64,000 nucleotides of DNA, from the NCBI GenBank assembly GCA_016721865.1, contig JADKHF010000014.1, positions 1 through 64,000 of the forward strand. Reading direction: 5' to 3'. Source of the DNA: Nitrosomonas sp. (GTDB lineage Bacteria; Pseudomonadota; Gammaproteobacteria; Burkholderiales; Nitrosomonadaceae). Under the pieces are notes generated by a model that saw only the letters and a program-made list of their open reading frames with translations, was not told the origin of the DNA and ran no database searches. A program made the translations under genes and the position numbers. This document shows positions 16,793-26,764 of the stretch, in pieces. Each line of letters begins with the position of its first letter. The first letter of the stretch is position 1.

Positions 16793-18166
16793 TTAAGTCT
16801 GTGACTCCGGTTTTTCTTCAGTATTCTGAGGTTGTGCTGCAGCAGCTCTGCTTTCCAGAGCTACGATACGGGATTCCAGTCTTGCCACCAATGCTTTGGT
16901 TTCTGGCGATTCAACCGGAGCTTGTGGGATAGCAGCACGGGTTTCCAGAACTTCCACGCGCGTTTGTAATTGCTCCGGCAAATTCTCTGTTTCAGGACCT
17001 GCAAGGTGTGTAAATTCCACGCTATCTTCATAAGGCTCGCGCGTGGTACCGGTTGCTTTGACGATGGCACCGGCAATCAGACCCCCGGTAATGGCAATGA
17101 TAAGGGTAATCATGATGCCGTTGAATTGGGCAATTGCGATATCCGGCACAACGAAGATAGCACTGAGCCCACCTAATAATCCAGGCATGCCGTGCAAGTT
17201 ATGCACGCCACAGGTATCAACAAGTTTGAGCCGCGATTCCAATACCGGCTGCAGGAAAACATAACCTAAAACAGAAACTGTGCCGGCCAGCAATCCAATG
17301 CCAAATGCTCCAGTTGAAGAAACAACATCGCATACGGAGCCGATTGCTACACCACCCGCCAATGCGGCATTCGCCATATCGACCATGGAGGTTTTTCCGT
17401 TGTGTAGTCTGGAACTGAGAAAGTAAGTGGCAATCGTTGCACCAGAAAGCGCCAGCAAAGTATTAACGACTGTTTGCGGCATATTTTCTAAGGGTACCAG
17501 TGCTGTGGCAAAACTTGGCCAGAATATCCAAAGCACCATGGATCCCAGCATGGCAAAGCGATCAGAGGTGTGATCCGATTCGATCGGCTTGCTGCGTTGG
17601 TAAGCTGTGGTGAGCACAATGGACATACTTAATCCAAAGTAAGCGCCAAATGCATGGATAACAATTGAACCGGCTGAATCTTTAAATCCAGTGGTATAGC
17701 CAATCGCATCATCGAGCACGAGCCATTCATTCAGCAGATAAAGCGGAACGACTAAAAGTGCCAGCAATGCGTATTGAAAAACACGCAGACGACCTAATAC
17801 AGCACCCATAGCGATTAATGCCGTGGCGACTGATAACTCAGCAAATAGCAACGAATCCAGTGTGTGCGGTGATAATTGATGACCAAAGATGCCGTTCGCA
17901 CGTAACAGGATGTAGAGCGGAAGTCCAACGGCGACGACGAGATAAGTGCCAGTTACAGCACCAAACCCATAGCGGCGGACAAATACCATGAGAAAACCGA
18001 AACCGACCAGAAGCATGGTCAGGATGTTGATAATGTAATTATACTTTGCAACTACTTGTGCTTCACTCACAACAGGTGCCGCTTCACTAGCACTGACCCA
18101 ACTGCTGAAACCCAGGAGAAACAGACCCACTACGTTTAGTAGTGTCAAGCAAAAGCCTTTGTTCAT
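16793..18166 (-). CDS. rh50: Rh-type ammonium/ammonia channel (Rh50-like)
   Basis: 457-residue inner-membrane channel of the Amt/Mep/Rh family that conducts ammonia. A cleavable signal peptide (1-27) is followed by about eleven helices. The Rh signature is FKDSAGSIVIHAFGAYFGLS, with the pore His171; the second pore His325 lies in GVHNLHGMPGLLGG. WIFWPSF is an Rh rather than Amt motif. The C-terminal 60 residues contain repeated heptads (RVEVLETRAA, RLESRIVALESRAAA), likely a cytoplasmic coiled coil. Bacterial Rh proteins are rare and are best known from Nitrosomonas europaea, so the gene supports an ammonia-oxidiser host. No glnK/glnB lies beside it, unlike many amt genes. AGGAAGA precedes the ATG. 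Confidence 0.92.
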   Translation of the reverse strand: MNKGFCLTLLNVVGLFLLGFSSWVSASEAAPVVSEAQVVAKYNYIINILTMLLVGFGFLMVFVRRYGFGAVTGTYLVVAVGLPLYILLRANGIFGHQLSPHTLDSLLFAELSVATALIAMGAVLGRLRVFQYALLALLVVPLYLLNEWLVLDDAIGYTTGFKDSAGSIVIHAFGAYFGLSMSIVLTTAYQRSKPIESDHTSDRFAMLGSMVLWIFWPSFATALVPLENMPQTVVNTLLALSGATIATYFLSSRLHNGKTSMVDMANAALAGGVAIGSVCDVVSSTGAFGIGLLAGTVSVLGYVFLQPVLESRLKLVDTCGVHNLHGMPGLLGGLSAIFVVPDIAIAQFNGIMITLIIAITGGLIAGAIVKATGTTREPYEDSVEFTHLAGPETENLPEQLQTRVEVLETRAAIPQAPVESPETKALVARLESRIVALESRAAAAQPQNTEEKPESQT

Positions 18167-18628
18167 ATGATTCTTCCTTATTTTGGTTATTTGGGATATT
18201 TCTGGGGAAACACTGCTTGATGCCGGGTAAAACCTTTAGTTATCAATATTAATGCAGTAACTAATCAATACTTTCAATGGCGAGAACTTTGAATGCAAAT
18301 CAGATCCCGGCTTTAAGTTTGAACTCTAATCACCATAAAAACAATAGGGTCTTAATGGATTATTGATTATTTTTGCGATGCGTTTTGAGTTCTTGCAGGA
18401 ATAATCTGTGATAGAAAGCTTTGTTAAAGGGTGTGTGGCGGTATTGGTGATAGCGATTGTTCAGCCAGGAGGCTGACCGAGAATAGTGATCGTGGCGAGG
18501 GGGAAGCCAATCTGAGGGAAATTTCTCGATTATTCGAGGCGAGGAGTTGTTCTGTTTTTTGAAAATAATTAGAAAATATGACCAGAAAAGATTTTTAGAA
18601 GTAGCTTGCTCTATTCTCGCTCAGCTTC
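18167..18628. other. Intergenic region upstream of the Rh gene
   Basis: 462 bases without a convincing gene. It should hold the promoter of the Rh gene (reading left) and the 3' end of the CNP1-like gene. I looked for a sigma-54 type GG/GC promoter and saw none. Confidence 0.4.
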
Positions 18629-19138
18629 CTAACGGAAAATGCTTGGATGCATGCCAGCTTTTAAAGCCTGTATGGCTTCTTCAGTGGTGCTTACAATTTG
18701 CTGGTTGGGACAAAAGATATTTTTCGATAACTCTCTTTGTGCATAAAATTGCCGGACAAAATCGAGCTTTTGCCATTCCGATGCACGGGGTTGTGTCCAG
18801 GTTTTATCATCCCGGCCTAACGCATACAGCTTTCGTTCGCTGGTGGCGCAGCGGATACCTTCATAACTGACATTCGAAGCGCCTGCAGAGGATTTGATAA
18901 CCAAGCTAAAGCGAATGACGCCATCTTCACCTACTTTAATGGAGGTTTTGTCAACGAAATATTGGTTAGTGGTGACAGCACCTGCATCGAATGCCATCAG
19001 GTTTTTCTCATCCGGGTAAGGAGGGATTTGTGCCAGTTGTTCAACCCAGGGTTTGTCGCTTTCAAATTCATCTTTGAATGCTGGCTTAGCGCAAGCAATC
19101 AAAAACAAGACACAGATCAGCGCAAATGTTCGTTTCAT
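18629..19138 (-). CDS. CNP1-like lipoprotein
   Basis: 169 residues. The N-terminus MKRTFALICVLFLIACAKP is a lipoprotein signal with lipobox LIAC. The body matches the CNP1-like family found in betaproteobacteria: DKPWVEQLAQIPPYPDEKNL, VDKTSIKVGEDGVIRFSLV and NVSYEGIRCATSERKLYA. Function unknown; a periplasmic or outer-membrane location is expected. Its ATG overlaps the stop of the upstream Fe-S fusion gene as ATGA (19138-19135), so it should be translationally coupled to the rubrerythrin operon. No other family is a better fit. Confidence 0.85.
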   Translation of the reverse strand: MKRTFALICVLFLIACAKPAFKDEFESDKPWVEQLAQIPPYPDEKNLMAFDAGAVTTNQYFVDKTSIKVGEDGVIRFSLVIKSSAGASNVSYEGIRCATSERKLYALGRDDKTWTQPRASEWQKLDFVRQFYAQRELSKNIFCPNQQIVSTTEEAIQALKAGMHPSIFR

Positions 19139-21123
19139 GCAACCGATAAATCATTTAATAGTGATTCGCGAATGCTGGCATCAACGATATCTATCGCTGC
19201 TTGGTAAGCTGGGTGATCAACGCCCATACTTAACACCGCGCCTTGCTGCATTGACCGGGTCATTTCAGGGCCGAGCTCAAAGCGCAGGAAATGAACAGAG
19301 GAAGTTTTTTCGCTGGTTTCCCGTTCCAGATCTTCATCGGCAATCGCATACACGGGTGCATGTCCGGCAATTTTGACCCATACCTTATCCTCGATGCCCA
19401 CCATGGTCGCCAATTTTGCTGCACGTATTGTTGGATCAGGATATTCAATCATCATGGTGGCTTTCCAGTTATACCCGTCCGGAATTAATGGCATATAAGT
19501 TTCAAGTTCATGCAAGATCTCTTCTTCCTGAAAAATACGCTCTACGTGCAACATTTCCTGAATTTGATAACGAACGGTCAATTCATCTTCAAAGATCAGC
19601 GTAATGTTTTCTCCCAGGGCGATTTTTCGTGTTTTTTTATGTGCCATTACTTGCGCGCGGAAATCTTTACGTATTTTGGCGTAAGCTTCCAATGTCAGCA
19701 GGTTGTCACGGGTTATTGGCGTCATGTGTTTTTCACCGTATTGAGTGGTAGGGGTGACTGATGAATTGGATTCGGCCGACGGCTGAAGACCGGTATCAAT
19801 GCCATAAGCCATATGCAATAAAGTGAGCGGGTGTAATTTTTGCGCTTTACTCTCGCCTATGCCTTGTTCGATATGCCTTCCGGCGATGGCGCAATCTGAA
19901 CTGATGTAATCCGGATCTGATGCAGCCATTTGTTTAAAAACCGGCCGGCCAATTTTCATCGAGTCGGCAAAGTGTTCGCTTTTTACACCCCAGGTGCCAT
20001 CATGGCCTGAGCAGCGTTCTACGACGTTGATTGTTGTATCGGGTATCAGTTGCAGAATATCGCGAGTCTTTTTACCGATGTTTTGCACGCGTTGATGGCA
20101 AGGGATATGGTAAGCCACATTTCCCAGCGGTTTCTTGAAATCCGTTTTGAGTAGGCTGTCTTGGTTTCTTAATGCCAGATATTCAAACGGATCAAACATG
20201 GCGGCAGCAACAGCTTGAACGGCTTCATCATCCGGAAATAGCAACGGCAATTCCTGTTTGTACATCAATGTACAGGAGGGCACGGCGGAGAGAATGGCAT
20301 ATCCCGCTTGGGCCAGTTTCAGTAAGTGGGGAATATTTTCATTTCTGAGTTTTTCCACTGCTTCCAGATCACCCAGTTCCAGTTTCGGCATGCCGCAACA
20401 GGCTTCTTTTTCCACCAGACAGGCTGGAATTTCATTATGTTCCAGTATTTTTAGTAAATCGTGGCCAATTCCCGGTTCGTTATAATTGATATAACAGGTG
20501 GCATAAATGGCGACTTTTCCGGGTGCGCGCGCGCTAGCTTTTACCGGGAAAGTATCGTTGGGTTTAGCGTTTGAGCGGAATTTATTGGCTGTATATTCAG
20601 GCAATTTTCTATCGGCATGAATCCCCAGCATGCTGTCCATTAACTTACGAGTAACCGGGGTTTTGTTAATGGTGTTTACAGTTTGAACTACCACGGGAAT
20701 AGTGGCGAGTTTGCCCATCAAATCAGTGCTTGAGAGCAATTTGTCACGAAAACCGGCGCCCTTACTTTTATATTTGGCTGCTTTGGCGCGTAACATCAGA
20801 TGTGGAAAATCAATATTCCACTCATGCGGCGGCACATAAGGACATTTAGTCATGAAGCACATATCGCAAAGATAGCAGCGATCGACCACTTCCCAGAACT
20901 GGTTTTTGTTGACGCTATCCAGTTCACCGGTAGCGCTTTCATCAATCAGATCAAACAAGCGCGGAAAAGCGGTGCAAAGATTGACGCAGCGGCGGCATCC
21001 CTGACAAATATCGAAAACGCGCTCCATTTCCTGATTCAGACTGGCCTCGTTATAAAAATCAGGATTTTTCCAGTCAATGGGATGACGTTTCGGGGCTTCG
21101 AGACTGCCTTCACGGGTAGACAT
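19135..21123 (-). CDS. Fe-S oxidoreductase (GlpC/HdrD-like) fused to DUF3501
   Basis: 662 residues with two parts. Residues 1-455 resemble GlpC/heterodisulfide-reductase subunits: two 4Fe-4S motifs, C40-x2-C43-x2-C46-x3-C50 and C83-x2-C86-x2-C89-x4-C94, and two cysteine-rich CCG-type domains, the first with EACCGMPKLELGD, the second with VERCSGHDGTWGVK (Ser in place of one Cys). Residues from about 466 (MTPITRDNLLTLEAYAKIR) to the end are a DUF3501 domain, which in relatives is usually a separate gene next to a rubrerythrin and this Fe-S protein. The frame is continuous, so the fusion is seen directly. Likely an electron-transfer partner for the rubrerythrin upstream in peroxide defence; this is inference from neighbourhood. 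Confidence 0.85.
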   Translation of the reverse strand: MSTREGSLEAPKRHPIDWKNPDFYNEASLNQEMERVFDICQGCRRCVNLCTAFPRLFDLIDESATGELDSVNKNQFWEVVDRCYLCDMCFMTKCPYVPPHEWNIDFPHLMLRAKAAKYKSKGAGFRDKLLSSTDLMGKLATIPVVVQTVNTINKTPVTRKLMDSMLGIHADRKLPEYTANKFRSNAKPNDTFPVKASARAPGKVAIYATCYINYNEPGIGHDLLKILEHNEIPACLVEKEACCGMPKLELGDLEAVEKLRNENIPHLLKLAQAGYAILSAVPSCTLMYKQELPLLFPDDEAVQAVAAAMFDPFEYLALRNQDSLLKTDFKKPLGNVAYHIPCHQRVQNIGKKTRDILQLIPDTTINVVERCSGHDGTWGVKSEHFADSMKIGRPVFKQMAASDPDYISSDCAIAGRHIEQGIGESKAQKLHPLTLLHMAYGIDTGLQPSAESNSSVTPTTQYGEKHMTPITRDNLLTLEAYAKIRKDFRAQVMAHKKTRKIALGENITLIFEDELTVRYQIQEMLHVERIFQEEEILHELETYMPLIPDGYNWKATMMIEYPDPTIRAAKLATMVGIEDKVWVKIAGHAPVYAIADEDLERETSEKTSSVHFLRFELGPEMTRSMQQGAVLSMGVDHPAYQAAIDIVDASIRESLLNDLSVA

Positions 21124-21244
21124 AGACGAGTTTCAGCGAGTAGAAAAAATTTTTCGATCAGAGGGATGGGGTTTAGCCAACGAAATAATATTATGGATAA
21201 ACCCCAGTGATTCCATACAATAAGCGATCGTGTCGTGTAACGAA

Positions 21245-21664
21245 TTAATCGGCTAAGCTATCCAGTGCGCGCTGAAAGCGATTGGCATGAGAGCGTTCAG
21301 CCTTGGCCAGCGTTTCAAACCAGTCAGCGATTTCGTCAAAACCTTCATCACGTGCTGTTTTTGCCATGCCGGGATACATGTCGGTGTATTCATGCGTTTC
21401 ACCTGCGATGGCTGTTTTTAGGTTGTCACGGGAAGCGCCGAAAGGCATGCCGGTAGCCGGATCACCACAGTTTTCCAGATACTCCAGATGGCCATGCGCG
21501 TGACCGGTTTCACCCTCAGCGGTAGACCGAAATACAGCGGCTACGTCATTTTGCCCTTCTACGTCGGCCTTGGCTGCAAAGTATAAATAGCGACGGTTAG
21601 CTTGAGATTCGCCGGCAAAAGCCGCCTTCAGGTTTCCTTCCGTTTTAGATCCTTTAAGTCCCAT
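21245..21664 (-). CDS. Rubrerythrin, diiron domain only
   Basis: 139 residues. Ferritin-like four-helix bundle with diiron ligands in FAGESQANRRYLYFA, AEGETGHAHGHLEYL, AGETHEYTDMYPGMA and AKAERSHANRFQRAL. The C-terminal rubredoxin domain of classic rubrerythrins is missing and no CxxC is present, so electrons must come from another protein, plausibly the Fe-S fusion protein 120 bases downstream. Reaction: reduction of hydrogen peroxide in the cytoplasm. A strong AAGGAG site precedes the ATG. First gene of the rubrerythrin - Fe-S/DUF3501 - CNP1 operon. Confidence 0.9.
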   Translation of the reverse strand: MGLKGSKTEGNLKAAFAGESQANRRYLYFAAKADVEGQNDVAAVFRSTAEGETGHAHGHLEYLENCGDPATGMPFGASRDNLKTAIAGETHEYTDMYPGMAKTARDEGFDEIADWFETLAKAERSHANRFQRALDSLAD

Positions 21665-22172
21665 TATTTTCTCCTTTTTAGTTTAAAAAGTTTCTGTAGT
21701 TGATATAGGTGAAATAAATGTATTTACGTATCGCACAAAACTTAGATTAACTGAGAAACGCTGGCGTGAGGTGATGATTCTGCATCTTGCCAAAGTTTTC
21801 TTCAGTCTAATCAGAGCATGGCGAGTGCGTGAAAATACAAAATCCAATCCGTGCAAGGAGACTATCGAAGGGCTTGTGGATTGTCAACAGTCTAGGTGGA
21901 GAATGTAGAGAACAAATAAACGTTCAGGTTAGTAGCAAAAGATTCGCGATGTTTTATTAACTCATCTGATGGGTTGTATCGAGTTGATCGACGCTTGCTT
22001 CTCTTTGGCTGCATGGAAGGCGAGAATTCTAGTAAAATTGATTCTATTAGAAGGGAAGGCTATTTTTGTTACTCCAACTGAGTATTGGGTATTCTAATTT
22101 TTAATTAGACCTAACAACAACGTTTAACCACCAATTTTTTTAGTTTAATCACTGCGTCAATTCACTCAGTTT
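21665..22172. other. Divergent intergenic region
   Basis: 508 bases between the rubrerythrin gene (left) and the MFS gene (right). It must contain both promoters. I see no gene, no RNA-like structure and no clear operator. Confidence 0.4.
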
Positions 22173-23321
22173 ATGCCTTCACTACCTTATTGGCGCCTTT
22201 CTGGTTTTTATTTCTTTTATTTTTCGGTGATTGGCGCATTTGCACCGTATTGGAGCTTGTATTTGCAATCCCTTGGATTTAGTGCGCTGCAAATCGGTGT
22301 ATTAATGTCATTGCTATTATTTACCCGGATTTTTTCGCCAGCGGCTTGGGGGTGGTTGGCCGATCATATGGGGAAGCGCGTTCGAGTTGTGCAGATTGCT
22401 GCTGCAAGTGGATTATTAAGTTTCTGCGGTTTTTTCTTGGGCGAATCGTTTGCCTGGGTATTTTTTGTTATGTTGGCAATGAGTTTTTTCTGGAGCGCCT
22501 CATTGCCGCTTATGGAGGCAATTACTTTGTCGCATTTGGGTGACCGCACCGATAAATATGGGCGTATTCGTTCCTGGGGCTCCGTCGGATTTGTTCTGGC
22601 GGTGGTCGGTATCGGTTATTTCTTGCAGAGCGTGGAAATTATCTGGTTACTTTGGATTATTCTAGGATTAAAGTTTGGTATTTTGATTTTTTCTTATCAA
22701 ATTCCTGAGAAGGAAATCATCAACTATACCGCAGGACTGCATACGGTGCGGCAAATCTGCCTGCGCCCGGAAGTCATGGCTTTTTTGATCGCCAGTTTAT
22801 TGATGTTGTTTGCGCATGGCGCGTACTATACATTTTTCTCGATCTATCTGGTTGAACATGGCTATGACAAAGGGTTTGTCGGATGGTTATGGGCTACTGG
22901 TGTGATCTGTGAAATCGGTATTTTTTTTATTATGCCGTGGCTGATGCGGCATTTTAGTTTAAAGCACATATTAATTTTTAGCTTTGCCTGCGCCATTTTG
23001 CGTTTTCTACTGATAGGGCAGGGGGTTGCTTGGCCGGTAATTATCGTCTTTGCACAAGTTTTACATGCTGCAACTTATGGCGCACATCATATTGCGGCCA
23101 TGATGGTGATACATCAATTCTTTCGTGGCCGTCATCAAGCGAAAGGTCAAGCGATTTATACCAGCATTGCTTATGGACTGGGCGGTGCCTTGGGAGCAAT
23201 ATCTAGCGGTTATACCTGGGATTGGCTGGGAGCGGAGACTACTTTCTTTATCAGTGCTGCCGCGGCGTTAACCGGCATGATCTTGATCGCATGGAAAATG
23301 AAACCATTCAGTCATCAATAG
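22173..23321 (+). CDS. MFS transporter, HcaT/PPP-like
   Basis: 382-residue inner-membrane permease with about twelve helices of the MFS_1-like group to which the phenylpropionate permease HcaT belongs. Typical features: the start PYWRLSGFYFFYFSVIGAFA, GWLADHMGKRVRVV (the loop 2-3 motif), and DRTDKYGRIRSWGSVGFVLA. Substrate cannot be set from sequence. It is 76 bases upstream of leuC in the same direction; whether the two are co-transcribed is unclear. Confidence 0.8.
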   Translation: MPSLPYWRLSGFYFFYFSVIGAFAPYWSLYLQSLGFSALQIGVLMSLLLFTRIFSPAAWGWLADHMGKRVRVVQIAAASGLLSFCGFFLGESFAWVFFVMLAMSFFWSASLPLMEAITLSHLGDRTDKYGRIRSWGSVGFVLAVVGIGYFLQSVEIIWLLWIILGLKFGILIFSYQIPEKEIINYTAGLHTVRQICLRPEVMAFLIASLLMLFAHGAYYTFFSIYLVEHGYDKGFVGWLWATGVICEIGIFFIMPWLMRHFSLKHILIFSFACAILRFLLIGQGVAWPVIIVFAQVLHAATYGAHHIAAMMVIHQFFRGRHQAKGQAIYTSIAYGLGGALGAISSGYTWDWLGAETTFFISAAAALTGMILIAWKMKPFSHQ

Positions 23322-23400
23322 ATTGTGCTGCGTATAGTTTGTTGAATCAGTAAACTTTATGGGATAATTGCAGGCTAATTAAAAATTTTAAACTTGTATG

Positions 23401-24813
23401 ATGCAAACGTTATACGACAAGCTGTGGAATCAACATGTGGTTCATACTGAATCGGCCGAGCCGGATAGTATGGCATTGATCTATATTGACCGCCATTTAG
23501 TGCATGAAGTGACCAGTCCGCAGGCATTTGAAAGTTTGAAGCTGGCCGGACGGAAACCTTGGCGTCTTGATTCTATCCTTGCAGTTGCAGATCATAATGT
23601 CCCAACGACTGATCGCAGTCATGGCATTCATGACCCCATTTCACGTTTGCAAGTCGATACATTGGATCAGAATTGCGATGAACTTGGGATTACCGAATTT
23701 AAAATGCAGGATTTGCGCCAAGGTATTGTGCACGTCATTGGCCCTGAACAAGGCGCAACATTGCCCGGTATGACGGTTGTTTGTGGCGATTCACATACCA
23801 GTACGCACGGTGCTTTTGGTTGCTTGGCACTCGGTATCGGCACTTCAGAGGTTGAACATGTATTAGCAACACAGTGTTTATTGATGAAAAAAGCCAAAGC
23901 CATGTGTATTTCCGTTGAAGGCAGATTGGGTCTGGGGGTTACCGCTAAGGATATCGCTTTAGCAATCATTGGCGAAATTGGTACTGCGGGCGGAACGGGT
24001 TATGCGATCGAATTTGCTGGTGACACAATTCGTGCGTTATCCATGGAAGGACGTATGACGCTGTGTAATATGGCGATTGAAGCGGGTGCGCGCGCTGGTA
24101 TGGTGGCTGTTGATGATACAACGATTGATTACATTCAAGGACGGCCTTTCGCACCCAAAGGTGAGTTGTGGAATAAGGCAGTTACTTATTGGCGCGCGCT
24201 CCAAAGTGATGCCGATGCGGTTTTCGATCGGACAGTCGCATTAGATGCTGCACAAATCAAACCCCAGGTTACTTGGGGGACTTCTCCTGAAATGGTAACC
24301 ACGATCGATGGCATGGTGCCGGATCCCTCTCTCATTACCGATGAAGTGAAGCGCCATGATATGCAACAAGCCTTGAATTATATGGGATTACATGCTAATA
24401 CACCAATTCAGCAGATCACCCTCGACAAAATTTTTATTGGCTCTTGTACCAATTCACGCATTGAAGATCTGCGGTCAGCTGCACAAATTGTTAAAGGAAA
24501 ACGTATTGCATCGACCATTAGGCAGGCGCTGGTTGTACCCGGTTCAGGGTTGGTCAAGAAACAGGCTGAACAAGAAGGATTGGATCGGATTTTTCTGGCG
24601 GCTGGGTTTGAGTGGCGCGAGCCCGGTTGTTCCATGTGTCTGGCAATGAATGATGATAGGCTGATTGCCGGTGAACGATGTGCTTCCACATCAAATAGAA
24701 ATTTTGAAGGCAGGCAAGGACCTGGCGGCAGAACACATTTGGTCAGCCCGGCGATGGCTGCAGCAGCTGCCATCGCCGGTCATTTTGTTGATGTGCGTGA
24801 AATAGGTGAATAG
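23401..24813 (+). CDS. leuC: 3-isopropylmalate dehydratase large subunit
   Basis: Isomerises 2-isopropylmalate to 3-isopropylmalate in leucine synthesis, together with LeuD. Aconitase-type 4Fe-4S ligands are in IFIGSCTNSRIEDLR and EPGCSMCLAMN; VCGDSHTSTHGAFG and EGRQGPGGRTHLVSP are family signatures. 470 residues is the normal length. ATG 23401 is the second of two tandem ATGs (23398 is equally possible). First gene of leuCDB, followed by asd. Confidence 0.95.
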   Translation: MQTLYDKLWNQHVVHTESAEPDSMALIYIDRHLVHEVTSPQAFESLKLAGRKPWRLDSILAVADHNVPTTDRSHGIHDPISRLQVDTLDQNCDELGITEFKMQDLRQGIVHVIGPEQGATLPGMTVVCGDSHTSTHGAFGCLALGIGTSEVEHVLATQCLLMKKAKAMCISVEGRLGLGVTAKDIALAIIGEIGTAGGTGYAIEFAGDTIRALSMEGRMTLCNMAIEAGARAGMVAVDDTTIDYIQGRPFAPKGELWNKAVTYWRALQSDADAVFDRTVALDAAQIKPQVTWGTSPEMVTTIDGMVPDPSLITDEVKRHDMQQALNYMGLHANTPIQQITLDKIFIGSCTNSRIEDLRSAAQIVKGKRIASTIRQALVVPGSGLVKKQAEQEGLDRIFLAAGFEWREPGCSMCLAMNDDRLIAGERCASTSNRNFEGRQGPGGRTHLVSPAMAAAAAIAGHFVDVREIGE

Positions 24814-24882
24814 TCAATAGAGCCTGTTTTGATAATGTGCTCGTGAAACACGGGTAAGATTTCGGATGCTACTGCATAATAA

Positions 24883-25520
24883 ATGGAAAAATTTCATACT
24901 TTTACTGGCTTGGTGGCACCGCTGGACCGTGCTAATGTCGATACCGATGCGATCATCCCAAAACAATTTCTTAAATCGATCAAACGTTCTGGTTTTGGGA
25001 AAAATCTTTTGATGAATGGCGTTATCTGGATCATGGAGAGCCGGGTATGGATCCAGCGCAGCGTCATCCGAATCCGGAGTTCGTATTAAATCAACCGCGT
25101 TATCAGGCTGCAAAAATATTGCTGGCACGCGCAAATTTTGGTTGCGGATCGAGTCGCGAGCACGCGCCGTGGGCACTTCAGGATTATGGTTTTCGTGTCA
25201 TCATCGCCCCGAGTTTTGCAGATATATTTTTTAACAATTGTTTCAAGATTGGTTTATTACCCATCATTCTTGATGCTGCAATACTGGATCGTTTGTTTAA
25301 TGCAGTCAAATCAATTGAAGGATATAGTCTCACGGTAGATCTACAAAAACAAACAGTGGCTACGCCAGAAAATGAGGAATTTAGCTTTGCTGTCGATGTT
25401 TTTCGCAAGCACTGTCTGTTGAATGGATTGGATGAGATTGGATTGACGCTGCAGCAGGCAGAAAAAATCAAAAAATTTGAACAAAAACGGCGCGATGCTC
25501 AGCCCTGGCTGTTTATGTGA
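24883..25520 (+). pseudogene. leuD: 3-isopropylmalate dehydratase small subunit, one frameshift
   Basis: Swivel subunit of isopropylmalate isomerase. LVAPLDRANVDTDAIIPKQF opens the domain, and NFGCGSSREHAPWALQDYG is the substrate-binding signature. The frame breaks at about 25010: restoring one T in GKNLFDEWRYLDHGEPG joins both halves to a 212-residue protein of normal length. A single missing base in a T run fits sequencing error. The gene sits 70 bases after leuC and 22 before leuB. Confidence 0.92.
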
Positions 25521-25542
25521 ATGATATTGCTGAAAGTTAGAT

Positions 25543-26607
25543 ATGATGAAAATTGCTGTTTTAGCGGGTGACGGTATCGGACCAGAGATCGTAGCGCAAG
25601 CCGTGCGTGTGTTGAATGCTTTAAAAGCCGATGGCTTGGTGATTGAATTGGAATATGGATTGATCGGCGGTTGTGCTGTTGATGCAACCGGAAAACCATA
25701 TCCGGAGGCAACGCATCATTTAGCCAGTCAAGCGGATGCGGTTCTGCTCGGTGCGGTAGGTGGCCCTCAATATGATACATTGCCGCGCCAACAACGTCCC
25801 GAACGCGGCTTGCTTGCTATCCGCAAAGAACTGAATTTATTCGCCAATCTACGGCCAGCGATACTTTATCCGGAGCTGGCCAATGCTTCCAGTTTGAAAT
25901 ATGACGTGGTTGCCGGACTCGATATCATGATCGTGCGCGAATTGACGGGAGATATCTATTTTGGTGAACCGCGCGGTATTGAGATCCGTGACGGGCAACG
26001 TGTCGGATTTAATACAATGATCTACAGCGAAGCAGAAATTCGGCGAATTGCTCGTGTGGCTTTTCAGACTGCCAGTAAGCGTAAGGGGAAATTGTGTTCG
26101 GTCGACAAAATGAATGTTCTGGAATGTACACAATTATGGCGTGACGTTGTTATCGAGGTATCCAAGGAATATCCGCAAGTGATACTTTCGCATATGTTGG
26201 TCGATAATGCCGCCATGCAATTGGTTCGTAACCCAAAACAGTTTGACGTGATTGTTACCGGGAACATGTTTGGCGATATATTGTCGGACGAAGCTTCAAT
26301 GTTAACGGGGTCGATTGGCATGTTGCCTTCTGCTTCGCTGGATGAAAATAATAAAGGTTTGTACGAGCCGATTCATGGTTCAGCACCAGATATTGCCGGA
26401 AAGGATTTGGCTAATCCGCTTGCAACAATACTTTCAGTTGCCATGATGCTGCGTTATACATTTAATCAGGAAGAATCTGCGCTTCGAGTAGAAAATGCAG
26501 TTAAAAAGGTTTTGGCGCTAGGCTTCAGAACAAAAGATATTGATGAGCCTGGAATGAAATCTGTCGGTACTCAAGCCATGGGCGATGCCGTATTGTCATC
26601 GATGTGA
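25543..26607 (+). CDS. leuB: 3-isopropylmalate dehydrogenase
   Basis: NAD-dependent oxidative decarboxylation of 3-isopropylmalate, third step of leucine synthesis. 354 residues. Motifs: AVLAGDGIGPEIV, IRKELNLFANLRPA, RELTGDIYFGEPRGIE (substrate recognition), VDNAAMQLVRNPKQFDVIV with the metal-binding Asp region, and GLYEPIHGSAPDIAG. Tandem ATGs at 25543 and 25546. Last of leuCDB; 157 bases separate it from asd. Confidence 0.95.
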   Translation: MMKIAVLAGDGIGPEIVAQAVRVLNALKADGLVIELEYGLIGGCAVDATGKPYPEATHHLASQADAVLLGAVGGPQYDTLPRQQRPERGLLAIRKELNLFANLRPAILYPELANASSLKYDVVAGLDIMIVRELTGDIYFGEPRGIEIRDGQRVGFNTMIYSEAEIRRIARVAFQTASKRKGKLCSVDKMNVLECTQLWRDVVIEVSKEYPQVILSHMLVDNAAMQLVRNPKQFDVIVTGNMFGDILSDEASMLTGSIGMLPSASLDENNKGLYEPIHGSAPDIAGKDLANPLATILSVAMMLRYTFNQEESALRVENAVKKVLALGFRTKDIDEPGMKSVGTQAMGDAVLSSM

Positions 26608-26764
26608 AAAGGTTCAAGATAGCCAATTTATTTCAGGGATAGATTGAATTAAGGTGGAATTAGTGCATTAAATCATTTGTTACAGATTTATAAAGTAAGT
26701 TAATATTTATGCAGGTGTTTTTATATTGTTAACTAATTGTCAATTTTAGGATAAGAGATAAGCA

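Noticed and set aside
18167..18628. Sigma-54 promoter before the Rh gene
   Set aside because: No GG-N10-GC pattern of acceptable quality on the reverse strand.
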